Source of the DNA: Patulibacter sp. SYSU D01012
Lineage (GTDB): Bacteria > Actinomycetota > Thermoleophilia > Solirubrobacterales > Solirubrobacteraceae
Direction of reading: 5' to 3'
NCBI RefSeq assembly: GCF_017916475.1
Contig: NZ_JAFMTB010000002.1
Location: 124,001 to 188,000, forward strand
DNA: 64,000 bases
The notes beneath the pieces were generated by a model. It was not told where the DNA came from and ran no database searches. It saw only the letters and a list, made by a program, of their open reading frames with translations. This document shows positions 44,143 to 54,219 of the stretch, in pieces (the stretch's first letter is position 1; each line of letters opens with the position of its first letter). The translations under genes and the position numbers were made by a program.

Positions 44143-44745
44143 TCAGGAGTAGCGGCGCCGCCACACCCCGCGCTCGACCAGTCCGCCGTAGCGCTCGCCG
44201 GCGAACCGGCGCAGCCCGGCGTCGAGCTGCTCGGCGACGCCCTTCGCCGTGCCCAGCGTCACCCGGTGCGTCCACGGCTCCGGCTCGTCGCCCGCCCGCA
44301 GGCCGGGGCGGGCCGTGGCCGCGACCGCCGGCGGCAGCTGCAGCACCAGGCGGACCATCTTCTCGCGCACCGGGATCGGCTGCGTCCGGTGGGCCTTCCA
44401 GTCGAGCGCCGAGACGCCCGCCCGCTCGATCTCGTCCCACCGCAGGCGCCACGCCCCGTTGGCGCCGCGCCACGCGATGCCGTCGCCGTCGACGACGAGT
44501 CCGGCGTGGCGGCCCTTCACCGCGACGACCCCGCAGAGCACGCCGAAGAGCAGGAGCAGCGCGCCGACGCCCACCATCGCGATCCGCACGCCGGTGCCGT
44601 CGGTCGCCCCCGCGTCCGTCGCGGCGACCCACGCGATGCCGCCGCCGACGAGGACGAGGGCCACGGCGGCGGTCCCCAGGACGCGGGCGCCGCGGCGCCC
44701 CAGGTCGATGACGACGGCGTCGGACGGGCCCGGCGGGACGCTCAT
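44143..44745 (-). CDS. Small membrane protein with PH-like cytosolic domain (200 aa)
   Basis: Two hydrophobic helices (about 24-45 and 54-76) are followed by a soluble domain. The latter contains GLVVDGDGIAWRGANGAWRLRWDEIERAGVSAL, a pattern typical of bacterial PH-like domains found behind two transmembrane helices. A C-terminal part (HRVTLGTAKGVAEQLDAGLRRFAGERYGG) follows. It may be a membrane-stress or lipid-related protein. No partner genes are adjacent and no function can be named. Confidence 0.6.
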   Translation of the reverse strand: MSVPPGPSDAVVIDLGRRGARVLGTAAVALVLVGGGIAWVAATDAGATDGTGVRIAMVGVGALLLLFGVLCGVVAVKGRHAGLVVDGDGIAWRGANGAWRLRWDEIERAGVSALDWKAHRTQPIPVREKMVRLVLQLPPAVAATARPGLRAGDEPEPWTHRVTLGTAKGVAEQLDAGLRRFAGERYGGLVERGVWRRRYS

Positions 44746-44758
44746 CCGCGCAGCGTAG

Positions 44759-46207
<1,449 letters not shown>

Positions 46208-46218
46208 GCCGCCGGTCG

Positions 46219-46248
46219 GGTCCCCGCCGGGCACCGCCGGCGGGGACC
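46219..46248. terminator. Bidirectional terminator after DAHP synthase
   Basis: Perfect 11-bp stem GGTCCCCGCCG (46219-46229) and CGGCGGGGACC (46238-46248), 8-base loop, between convergent genes with stops at 46207 (+) and 46256 (-). Confidence 0.65.
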
Positions 46249-46255
46249 GCCCCGG

Positions 46256-46663
46256 TCAGGCGGGGCCGGGCTCGACGACCGTCACGACGTTGCCGTCGGG
46301 GTCCCGCAGCATGAACATGAGCGGCGTGCCGGGCGACGAGAACGGCTCCGACACCAGGTCGACGCCGCCGACGGCGAGCAGCCGGGCGTGCTCGCCGCGC
46401 ACGTCCGGCGTCTCGACGCCGATCCCGCCGCCGCCGGGCGCGCCGCCGTCCATCGGCGGGTTCAGGGCCAGGCAGGCGGTCGAGCCGGGCGGCGCCACCT
46501 CGATCCACCGGTGCTCGCCGTCCGGGCCGAAGCGCACGTCGGCGCGCACCTCGAAGCCGAGCGTGTCGACGTAGAACGCCTTCGCGGCGTCCTGGTCGCC
46601 GACGGTGAACATGGCCACCGCGATCTCGCGGAGCGTGGTGGCGGAGGGCGGGGTCTGGCTCAT
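46256..46663 (-). CDS. VOC family (glyoxalase-like) protein
   Basis: 135 residues. The glyoxalase/bleomycin-resistance fold is evident: IAVAMFTVGDQDAAKAFYVDTLGFEV, GGIGVETPDVRGEHARLLA and PLMFMLRDPDGNVVTVVEP (closing Glu). The EHRWIEVAPPGS region gives a possible metal ligand. Its role could be detoxification or binding. The start at 46663 matches the usual N-terminus; ATG codons further upstream would add a basic stretch without family support. Confidence 0.85.
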   Translation of the reverse strand: MSQTPPSATTLREIAVAMFTVGDQDAAKAFYVDTLGFEVRADVRFGPDGEHRWIEVAPPGSTACLALNPPMDGGAPGGGGIGVETPDVRGEHARLLAVGGVDLVSEPFSSPGTPLMFMLRDPDGNVVTVVEPGPA

Positions 46664-46861
46664 GCGGACAGGACGGCGCGGGCGCCGCGAACTCATCGGT
46701 GCGCCGACGGGGTGTCGGGCCGCACACCGGGGCTTGAGCCCCGCGGAACGAACGTCCAGCCGTCGAGCCGCACGTTCGTCGGGATGGCCAAAACGGCCGT
46801 TCGGCCGGGGTACCGTGTTGCGACACGCCCCGCGGTGCCCCCGCCGCGCCGCCCGCCGACC

Positions 46862-47689
46862 ATGCCCACCCGACCACGTTCCGCGCCCCGCGCGCTGCAC
46901 CGCAACAACGTGACGGTCACCGGCGTCGCGGACGGGCCCGTCGTCGTCTTCTCGCACGGCTTCGGCTGCGACCAGGCGGTGTGGCGGCACGTGGCGCCGG
47001 CGTTCGAGGGCGATCACCGCGTCGTGTGCTTCGACCACGTCGGCGCCGGCGGCTCGGACCTGGACGCGTTCAGCCCGCGACGCTACGGCCGGCTGGAGGG
47101 CTACGCCAGCGACGTCGTCGAGGTCCTCGAGGCGCTCGACGCCCGCGACGCGCTGTTCGTCGGCCACTCGGTCAGCGCGATGATCGGCGTGCTCGCCGCC
47201 GCGGCGGCGCCCGACCGCATCGGGCGGCTCGTCCTCGTCGGCCCGTCCCCGCGCTACGTCGACGACGAGGGGTACGTCGGGGGGTTCGCCCGCGACGAGG
47301 TCGACGAGCTCCTCGCCGCGCTCCAGATGAACTACCTGGGCTGGTCCTCGACGATGGCGCCGGTGATCATGGGACGCCCCGACCGGCCTGAGCTCGGGGA
47401 CGAGCTGACCGCCTCGTTCTGCCGGACCGACCCCGCGATCGCCGAGCACTTCGCCCGCGTCACGTTCCTGTCCGACAACCGGGAGGACCTGGCGCGCGTC
47501 ACGGCGCCCACGCTCGTCCTGCAGTGCGCCGACGACGCGCTCGCCCCGGCCCACGTCGGCGCGTACGTCGCGGAGCGGATGCCGGGCGCCCGCCTCGTGC
47601 GGATGGCGGCGCGCGGGCACTGCCCGCACCTCAGCGCGCCGGACGAGACCGTCGCGGCCATCCGCGCGTTCGTGGCGGCGGGCGCCTGA
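46862..47689 (+). CDS. rsbQ: RsbQ-like alpha/beta hydrolase
   Basis: 275 residues. Triad: Ser103 in VGHSVSAMIG, Asp224 in QCADDALAP, His253 in RGHCPHLS. CFDHVGAGGSDLDAF, YLGWSSTMAP and the short lid are features of RsbQ, the enzyme that in Bacillus makes or delivers the signal for the PAS domain of the phosphatase RsbP. The same fold gave rise to plant strigolactone and karrikin receptors. Here the partner encoded next (stop and ATG overlap, TGATG) has a PAS domain but ends in GGDEF. This strongly suggests that the hydrolase feeds a ligand to that protein. Confidence 0.85.
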   Translation: MPTRPRSAPRALHRNNVTVTGVADGPVVVFSHGFGCDQAVWRHVAPAFEGDHRVVCFDHVGAGGSDLDAFSPRRYGRLEGYASDVVEVLEALDARDALFVGHSVSAMIGVLAAAAAPDRIGRLVLVGPSPRYVDDEGYVGGFARDEVDELLAALQMNYLGWSSTMAPVIMGRPDRPELGDELTASFCRTDPAIAEHFARVTFLSDNREDLARVTAPTLVLQCADDALAPAHVGAYVAERMPGARLVRMAARGHCPHLSAPDETVAAIRAFVAAGA

Positions 47690-48987
47690 TGGCGCCCGTG
47701 CCGGCCTCTGCGCCGCGGGACGAGGCGGCGGACGAGGTCGAGGCCCTCTACGAGGACGCGCCGTGCGCCCACCTCGTCACGCTGCCCGACGGGCTCATCG
47801 TCCGCGTCAACCGCACCTTCGAGCGCTGGACGGGGCACGACCGCGCGGACCTCGTCGGCCGGCGCCGCTTCCAGGACCTGGTGACCACCGGCGGGCGGAT
47901 CTACCACGAGACCCATCTGGCGCCCATGCTGCACCTGCAGGGCGCGGTGCGCGAGATCGCCCTGGACGTGCGGCGCGCCGACGGCACGACCGTCCCCGTG
48001 CTGCTCAACGCGGTCCTCGTGCGGGACGGCGACGGCGGGCCGCTGCGGGTGCGCACGTCGCTCGTCGACTGCACGGAGCGGCGGCAGTACGAGACCGAGC
48101 TGCGCGCCGCGCGGGACCGCGAGGGCGTGCTGCGCCGGCACGCCGAACGGCTGCAGCGGCTGACCGGCGAGCTGGCGCGCAGCCACACGATGACGTCGCT
48201 CCGCGCGGCGATCGTGGCCCAGGTCGCCGACGCGCTCGACTGCGACGAGGCGGCGCTCGCCCTGCACGACCTGGACGCCCCGCTGCCCGCGCCGGGCGCG
48301 GGCGACGGCGACGCGGTCCGCGTCGCGCTCGTCACGGACGGCCACGAGATCGGGGCGATGGAGGCCCGCCTGCGCGAGGGCGCGTTCTCCGACGCCGAGC
48401 GCGAGCTCGTGCACGCGTTCGCCGGCCCGTGCGCGCAGGCGCTGCACCGCGTCCGCGTGCTCGAGGAGCTCGACGCCCGCAGCCGCCAGCTCGAGCGGCT
48501 CGCCCGCACGGACGTCCTGACCGGGCTCGCCAACCGTCGGGCCCTCGAGGAGGAGGTCGCCGCCCTGCTGCGCACCCCGGCGCGCGGGGGCACCCGGCCC
48601 GGGGTCGCGCTCGTCGACCTGGACCGCTTCAAGGCGGTGAACGACACGCACGGCCACCACGCGGGCGACGCCGTGCTGAGCGCCGTCGCGGCGGCCCTGC
48701 GCGGCTGCGTGGACACGACCGGCGCCGTCGGCCGGTGGGGCGGCGAGGAGTTCCTCGTCGCGGTGCCCGCCACGACCCCCGAGGCGCTCGCCGCGCTGGC
48801 CCAGCGGCTGCGGACCGCCGTCTCCGGCGCCCGGGCGATCGTGGACGGCGCCGCCCTCGCCGTCACGGCGTCGGTCGGCGCGGCGGTCCACGACGGGGGG
48901 ACGCTGCAGGACCTGCTGCGGCGCGCCGACGCGGCGCTCTACCGCGCCAAGGACGCCGGCCGCGACCGGGCGACGCTGGCGGGCTGA
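47689..48987 (+). CDS. PAS-(GAF-like)-GGDEF diguanylate cyclase
   Basis: 432 residues. An N-terminal PAS (about 15-125: DAPCAHLVTLPDGLIVRVNRTFERWTGHD in part, FQDLVTTGGRIYHETHLAPML) resembles that of RsbP. A linker with a degenerate GAF-like region (about 150-260) follows. The GGDEF domain (about 270-425) has an intact active-site loop WGGEEF (351-355) and an RFK-like DLDRFKAVND, so it should make c-di-GMP. The I-site (RxxD) is not obvious. It overlaps the RsbQ-like gene by one base, so the hydrolase-derived ligand likely controls the cyclase. Confidence 0.87.
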   Translation: MAPVPASAPRDEAADEVEALYEDAPCAHLVTLPDGLIVRVNRTFERWTGHDRADLVGRRRFQDLVTTGGRIYHETHLAPMLHLQGAVREIALDVRRADGTTVPVLLNAVLVRDGDGGPLRVRTSLVDCTERRQYETELRAARDREGVLRRHAERLQRLTGELARSHTMTSLRAAIVAQVADALDCDEAALALHDLDAPLPAPGAGDGDAVRVALVTDGHEIGAMEARLREGAFSDAERELVHAFAGPCAQALHRVRVLEELDARSRQLERLARTDVLTGLANRRALEEEVAALLRTPARGGTRPGVALVDLDRFKAVNDTHGHHAGDAVLSAVAAALRGCVDTTGAVGRWGGEEFLVAVPATTPEALAALAQRLRTAVSGARAIVDGAALAVTASVGAAVHDGGTLQDLLRRADAALYRAKDAGRDRATLAG

Positions 48988-49036
48988 GCCGGTCGGCGAC
49001 GGTCGGTCCGCCGCGCGCGACGCGGCGCGTCCCAGG

Positions 49037-50554
49037 TCAGAGCGCCGCGCGTCGCCGCGCGACGACGGCCCGGCGGGGGTCGTCCGGCGGGAGGGCGGCG
49101 AGCAGGCGGTCGTGGGCGGCGACGTCGTCCCGCCCGTCCGGCGAGGCCGTCCACGCGAGCAGGACGGCCGGGTCGGTGGCGTCCGCGACGACGGCGTGCA
49201 GCTCGGCGTCCAGCACCGCGCGCACGGCGACCACGCCGGGGGCCGTCGAGCGCGGCAGCAGCGGACCGGCGTAGGCGCGCAGGGCGGCGGCGGGGTGGCC
49301 GTCCGCGAGCGCGCTGCGGACGCGCACGAGGTCGACGTCGACGTCGTCGGCCAGCCGGTACGGCCGGGTGCGGACGCGCGGCCCGACCAGCTTGCGCAGC
49401 CGCGAGACCTCGGCGCGGGCGGTGACGGCGTTGCCCCCGGGCCCGTGGAGCGCGTCGGCCAGCGCCTCGGCCGTCAGGCCCGCCGGGTGCGCGGCGAGCA
49501 GCGCCAGGATCTCGGCGTGGCGTCCGCCCAGGTCGACCGCGCCGCCCGGCCACGTGAGCCGCGGACGGTCGCCCAGCAGCGTCAGCCGGCCCCCCGCCGC
49601 GGCGCCCGGGTCGGGCGCGCCGAGGGCCGTCGGGGCGCTCGCCGCGACGGCCCGCAGCAGCACGCCCGCCTCGCCGACGGGCTCGCAGTCGGCGACGGTG
49701 CCGTCGGGCAGCGTCACGCGCGCCGCGGCGGCGGGCGGATCGATGCGCCCGGCCAGCCATCCGGCCGGCCAGCTGGCCACCACGCGGCCCGAGGGGCTCA
49801 CGACGGCCGCGCGGCCGTGGCCCCGGCGCTCCAGGTCGGCGAGCAGCGCCTCGTGCAGGGCGTGGTCGGCGCGGTGCATCCGTTCGGCGAGCAGGTGCTC
49901 GGCCATCCGCGCGGCCGTCGCCACGAACCCGAGGATCATCGGGTGCGCCGTGCGCAGCGGGCCGCTCAGGTCGATGACCCCGAGGATCGCGCCGGTCTCG
50001 GGATCGTGGACGGGCGCCCCGGAGCACACCCACGGGTGGTGGGTGCGCACGAAGTGCTCGCCGGAGAGGATCTGCACCGGGTGGTCGATGGCGATCGCGG
50101 TGCCGATCGCGTTCGTGCCGACGGCCCCCTCGCTCCAGCACGCGCCCTCGAAGAAGCCCAGGTGGACGGCCGCGTCCTTGATCGCGCTGTGGCCCTCCGC
50201 CCACAGGAGCGTGCCGCCCGCGTCGGTGACCACGAGCAGGTGCCCGGCGTCCTGGGCGATCCGGCCGACGGCCTGGTGGATCGCGGCGCGGGTCGCCGCG
50301 AGCGGGTGCTCGCGGCGCGCGTCGTCGATCCGCGCCTCGTCGATCAGGACGACCGGCTCCTGCGCGTCGGGGCGCAGCCCGGCGTCGCGCGTCCGGCGCC
50401 AGGACTCCAGCACCACGGCGCGCACGTCGGCGGGCACGCGGCCGCCGTCGTGCTCGACGATCTCGGCGTGGGCGCGCTGCAGGCGCCGCGCCACGTCGAC
50501 CGGATCGGCCGACGCGTCGAGCGCCACCCACGGGTTCCTGCGTGTCGTCCTCAT
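49037..50554 (-). CDS. GAF-domain regulator with winged-helix C-terminus (AcoR-like N-terminus)
   Basis: 505 residues from ATG 50554. The N-terminus looks like AcoR/acetoin-type activators: VVLESWRRTRDAGLRP, then a GAF-type sensor (HLLVVTDAGGTLLWAEGHSAIKD, SEGAVGTNAIGTAIA, HHPWVCSGAPVHDPETG). No AAA+ sigma-54 domain follows. Instead the C-terminus has HAEILALLAAHPAGLTAEALADALHG, then VSRLRKLVGPR, an OmpR-like winged helix. Therefore it works with ordinary sigma factors. It lies after the SDR and monooxygenase genes on the same strand, with an 87-base gap, and is probably their regulator. Confidence 0.75.
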   Translation of the reverse strand: MRTTRRNPWVALDASADPVDVARRLQRAHAEIVEHDGGRVPADVRAVVLESWRRTRDAGLRPDAQEPVVLIDEARIDDARREHPLAATRAAIHQAVGRIAQDAGHLLVVTDAGGTLLWAEGHSAIKDAAVHLGFFEGACWSEGAVGTNAIGTAIAIDHPVQILSGEHFVRTHHPWVCSGAPVHDPETGAILGVIDLSGPLRTAHPMILGFVATAARMAEHLLAERMHRADHALHEALLADLERRGHGRAAVVSPSGRVVASWPAGWLAGRIDPPAAAARVTLPDGTVADCEPVGEAGVLLRAVAASAPTALGAPDPGAAAGGRLTLLGDRPRLTWPGGAVDLGGRHAEILALLAAHPAGLTAEALADALHGPGGNAVTARAEVSRLRKLVGPRVRTRPYRLADDVDVDLVRVRSALADGHPAAALRAYAGPLLPRSTAPGVVAVRAVLDAELHAVVADATDPAVLLAWTASPDGRDDVAAHDRLLAALPPDDPRRAVVARRRAAL

Positions 50555-50641
50555 CGTGGACGGTCCGCCGCGACCGGGCGACGGCGCCGCACCCCCTCTC
50601 CGGCGCGAGTATAGGAGCGCGTCGCCGCCGCGGGGCATCGG

Positions 50642-51445
50642 CTACTGCAGCACCATGCCGCCGTCGACCTGCCAGGACTGGCCGGTGACGTAGTCGGAGT
50701 CCGGCGACGCGAAGAAGCTCGCGATGCCGGCCAGGTCGTCCGCCCGCGACGGTCGCCCCACGAGGATGCCCTCGCTGAACTTCGCGAACGTCTCGCCCTC
50801 GCGCTCCGCCATCCCGTGCGCGACGAACGCGCGGTCGATCTCGGTCCACATGTCGGTGCCGACGACGCCGGGGCAGATCGCGTTGACGGTGATGCCCTCC
50901 CCCGCCAGCTCGCGCGCCGCCGCCTGGGTCAGCGCGACGACCGCGAACTTCGTCGCCGAGTACAGGCTGAGCATCGGGTAGCCCTGCTTGCCGGCGATCG
51001 ACGCGGTGTTGACGATCTTCCCGCCGCCGCGGGCGCCCATCCGGCGCGCGGCCTCCTGCGTGCCGGTCAGGACGCCGCGGACGTTGATCCGCATGAGCCG
51101 CTCGAAGTCGTCCTCGTCCGTCTGCATGAGCGGCTTGGTCAGGGCGACGCCGGCGTTGTTGAAGACGACGTCCAGCCCGCCGAAGCGGTCGATCGCGTGG
51201 TCGAACGCGGCGGCGACCTGGGCGCGGTCGCTCACGTCGCACGCGACGGCGCTCGCGCGCTCCCCCAGCCCGTCCGCGGTCGCCGCGGCGGTGCCCTCGT
51301 CGACGTCCGCGATGACGACGTTCGCGCCGTCCGCGGCCAGTCGGGCGGCCATCGCGGCGCCGATCCCGCGCCCGCCGCCCGTCACCACGCACGTCCGGCC
51401 GTCCAGCCGTCCCGGGGTTGTCACCGTCTGCTGCTTCGTGCTCAT
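50642..51445 (-). CDS. SDR, acetoin/diacetyl-reductase-like
   Basis: 267 residues. TGGGRGIGAAMAARL, NNAGVAL, NTASIAGKQG and Y-x3-K (YSATKFAVVAL) are intact. The pattern PGVVGTDMWTEIDR matches butanediol/acetoin dehydrogenase-type SDRs. DVDEG after the second strand suggests NAD(H). Only 8 bases separate its start from the monooxygenase stop upstream, so they form an operon. The product may reduce or oxidise the ketone or alcohol that the monooxygenase uses. The ribosome site is GAGGCGC. Confidence 0.87.
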   Translation of the reverse strand: MSTKQQTVTTPGRLDGRTCVVTGGGRGIGAAMAARLAADGANVVIADVDEGTAAATADGLGERASAVACDVSDRAQVAAAFDHAIDRFGGLDVVFNNAGVALTKPLMQTDEDDFERLMRINVRGVLTGTQEAARRMGARGGGKIVNTASIAGKQGYPMLSLYSATKFAVVALTQAAARELAGEGITVNAICPGVVGTDMWTEIDRAFVAHGMAEREGETFAKFSEGILVGRPSRADDLAGIASFFASPDSDYVTGQSWQVDGGMVLQ

Positions 51446-51453
51446 CGTGCGCC

Positions 51454-53274
51454 TCAGCTCAGGTGGTGGACGGGCTGCAGGCCGTAGACGGGGGTGTCGA
51501 GCCCCTCGTACCGCGCCTTGAGCTGCAGGGCCAGGTACAGCGAGTAGTGGCGCGACTGGTGCAGGTTGCCGCCGTGGAACCACAGGCCCGGCTGCTGCGT
51601 GGGCTTCCACATGTTGCGCTGCTCGCCCTCCCACGGACCGGGGTCCTTCGTGGTGTCGGAGCCCAGGCCCCAGACCTTGCCGACCTTGTCCGCGACCTCC
51701 TGCGAGATCAGGTCGGCGGCCCACCCGTTCATCGAGCCGTACCCCGTCGCGTAGACGACCAGGTCGGCGGGCAGCTCCGTGCCGTCCTCGAGCACGACGG
51801 CGTCCTCCGTCAGCCGGGCGACCTGCCCGTGCGCCAGGTGGACCTCGCCGTCCGCGACGAGCTCGGCCGCGCCGACGTCGATGTAGTAGCCGGACCCGCG
51901 GCGCAGGTACTTCATGAACAGGCCGGAGCCGTCGTCGCCCCAGTCGTGGCGGAAGCCCGCGGCCTCGAGCCGCGCGTAGAAGTCGGCGTCCCGCTCCGCC
52001 ATCCGCTCGTACAGGGGGATCTGGAACTCGTGCATGATCCGGTACGGCAGCGACGCGAAGATCAGGTCCGCCTTCTCCGTCGTCACGCCGGCCGCGAGGG
52101 CCCGCTCGGAGTACAGGTCGCCTAGGCCGATGTCCATGAGCGACTGCGACTTGACGATGTGCGTCGACGAGCGCTGCACCATCGTCACGTCGGCGCCGAC
52201 CTCCCACAGCGCGCCGCAGATGTCGAACGCGGAGTTGTTCGAGCCGATCACCACGCACCGCTTGCCGGCGTACGCGTCGGGACCGGGGTGCGCGGACGAG
52301 TGGTGCTGGTCGCCGCGGAAGAGGTCGCGGCCGGGCAGCTCGGGCACGTTCGGCTTGCCGGACATGCCCGTGGCGAGCACGAGCTGCCGGGGCCGCAGCG
52401 TCAGCGGGCGGCCGTCGCGCTCGAGCTCGACCGTCCACTCCTCGGTCGCCTCGTCGTAGCGGGCGCTCGTCACCGTGGTGGAGCTCCAGTACGGCACCTC
52501 CATGACCCGCGTGTACATCTCGAGCCAGTCGCCGATCTTGTCCTTCGGCGCGAACACGGGCCACGTGTCGGGGAACTTCAGGTACGGCAGGTGGTCGTAC
52601 CAGACGGGGTCGTGCAGGCAGAGCGACTTGTACCGGCCGCGCCACTGGTCGCCCGGGCGCGGGTGCTTGTCGACGACGATCGCGGGCACGCCGAGCTGCC
52701 GCAGGCGCGCGCCCAGGGCGATGCCGCCCTGGCCGCCGCCGACGATCAGCACCTCGGGCTGCGTCTCGTACCCCAGCTCGCGCTCCTCGCGCTCGCGCCG
52801 CTCGCTCCACGTCTCGCGGTCGCGGCGCGCGCCGTGCTCGGCGCCCATCGGGCGGCGCTCGCCGCGCGGCTCCTCGTGCCCCTTCAGCTCCTGCAGCGTG
52901 GTGAGCAGCGTCCACGCGCGGCCGTCCTTCAGCCGCAGGTGGCCCTTCCCCCGCCCCGTCGCGGTCTCGAACGCGATCCAGGCCTCCGTCACGCCGTCCG
53001 CCTCGGCCGGCGGCTCCGTCGTCCGGAAGCCGCGCGGGCGGGCGGTGGCGAGGGTCGCGTCGAGGAGGTCGGTCACCCCCTCGCGGCCCTCGACCGTCTT
53101 CAGGTTCCACGTCAGGGCGACGAGGTCGCGCCAGAAGCAGGTGGTCAGGAACAGGTCGGCGGCGGCCGCGGCGTCCTCGCGCTCGAGGGCGGCGTTGAAG
53201 GCGTCGAGCCAGTCCTGGACCTGCTCGGCGGCGGTCCGGGCTTCGGGGCGGGTCAGGGTCTCGGGCGGGTGCAT
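51454..53274 (-). CDS. Flavin-containing monooxygenase with N-terminal NTF2-like domain
   Basis: 606 residues. Residues about 15-130 form a SnoaL/NTF2-like domain (WLDAFNAALEREDAAAAADL, TWNLKTVEGREGV). The monooxygenase part has FAD motif VLIVGGGQGGIALGA (GGGQGG at 179-184), DQWRGRYKSLCLHDP, the NADPH motif CVVIGSNNSAFDICGAL, and DLVVYATGYGS at the C-terminal FAD site. Baeyer-Villiger or N-hydroxylating activity is possible. ATG 53274 has GAGGAGG in front; the longer frame is rejected. It forms an operon with the SDR downstream. Confidence 0.88.
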   Translation of the reverse strand: MHPPETLTRPEARTAAEQVQDWLDAFNAALEREDAAAAADLFLTTCFWRDLVALTWNLKTVEGREGVTDLLDATLATARPRGFRTTEPPAEADGVTEAWIAFETATGRGKGHLRLKDGRAWTLLTTLQELKGHEEPRGERRPMGAEHGARRDRETWSERREREERELGYETQPEVLIVGGGQGGIALGARLRQLGVPAIVVDKHPRPGDQWRGRYKSLCLHDPVWYDHLPYLKFPDTWPVFAPKDKIGDWLEMYTRVMEVPYWSSTTVTSARYDEATEEWTVELERDGRPLTLRPRQLVLATGMSGKPNVPELPGRDLFRGDQHHSSAHPGPDAYAGKRCVVIGSNNSAFDICGALWEVGADVTMVQRSSTHIVKSQSLMDIGLGDLYSERALAAGVTTEKADLIFASLPYRIMHEFQIPLYERMAERDADFYARLEAAGFRHDWGDDGSGLFMKYLRRGSGYYIDVGAAELVADGEVHLAHGQVARLTEDAVVLEDGTELPADLVVYATGYGSMNGWAADLISQEVADKVGKVWGLGSDTTKDPGPWEGEQRNMWKPTQQPGLWFHGGNLHQSRHYSLYLALQLKARYEGLDTPVYGLQPVHHLS

Positions 53275-53481
53275 CGGGTCCTCCTCGGCTGGTGTGAGGC
53301 GATGCTGCCCGCGGACCGCCGCGCCTGCAGGACGCGCCGCGCAACGTTGGTGCAACGCGCCGGCGACTTCCGCGTCCGACGCCGGTCCTCGCCCGCGAGG
53401 ACGCGTCCGGGCTGGGCGACGAGCACGCGAACGCGCTCGTCGCCCGCGTGCGCCGGGAAGGGCGCTGACGGACCGTGCGGC

Positions 53482-54153
53482 TCAGGCCGCCCCGACGGCC
53501 TGCTCGCCGCGCCGCACCACGCGGACGACGAGCGCCAGGCAGGCGAGCGCCGTCGTGGCCCCCAGGCCCACGTCGATGCTGAGCACGCCGCGGTCGGACC
53601 AGTACACGTCGCTCAGCTCGATGAGGAGCGCCGTCTCGTCCACGACGAGCGCGGCGCCGACGCCGAACGGCACGGCCAGCCACGCGTCGAGCGTCTCGTG
53701 CCGCATCCCGATCGACGCGCCGCCCGCCAGCAGCGCGAGCAGGATGCCGGGCACGAAGTGGTGGATGTGGCGGTCGCCGACGCGGACGTTGCGCGCGGGC
53801 CCGACGCCGCGACGGATGGAGTGCGTGACCGCCCGCGCCGCCGCGAACGTGGCGCCGAACGACAGGAACAGGTGCAGGAGCGCCGTCTCGTTCGCCGTCG
53901 CGGCGCGGTGCCCGGCGACGAGCACGTGCATGGTCTCGCGGGCGGTCTCGGCGATGGCCGGCGGCGCGCCGTCCGCGGCTGCCGCCGGCGCGTCGTCGGC
54001 GCGTGCGGCCGCGCGCCACCGCGACCGCAGGTGCGCCGCCTCGGCCGCGACGACGGCGACCGTCGCGAGCCCGGCGGCGACGGCGAGCCCGCGGGTGCGG
54101 ACGGACGGGCGGCGCGGACGGCGACGGAGCAGCATCGGCCCGACCGTACCCAC
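53482..54153 (-). CDS. Integral membrane protein of unknown function (223 aa)
   Basis: ATG 54135 is an alternative start. An Arg-rich N-terminus is followed by a first helix (about 22-42) and a cytosolic or external loop rich in Ala. Several more helices contain ETALLHLFLSFGATFAAARAV, DRHIHHFVPGILLALLAGGA and GVGAALVVDETALLIEL. His-rich HIHHFVPG and conserved-looking Asp/Glu inside helices suggest a metal or proton path. I recognise no family. It stands alone between the MFS and monooxygenase units. Confidence 0.6.
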   Translation of the reverse strand: MGTVGPMLLRRRPRRPSVRTRGLAVAAGLATVAVVAAEAAHLRSRWRAAARADDAPAAAADGAPPAIAETARETMHVLVAGHRAATANETALLHLFLSFGATFAAARAVTHSIRRGVGPARNVRVGDRHIHHFVPGILLALLAGGASIGMRHETLDAWLAVPFGVGAALVVDETALLIELSDVYWSDRGVLSIDVGLGATTALACLALVVRVVRRGEQAVGAA

Positions 54154-54219
54154 GGCGGCCCCGGCGCATCCGGGGCGCCGCCGGATCGGAGCTGGCGGAG
54201 CGGGGCGACGGGCGCGGGC

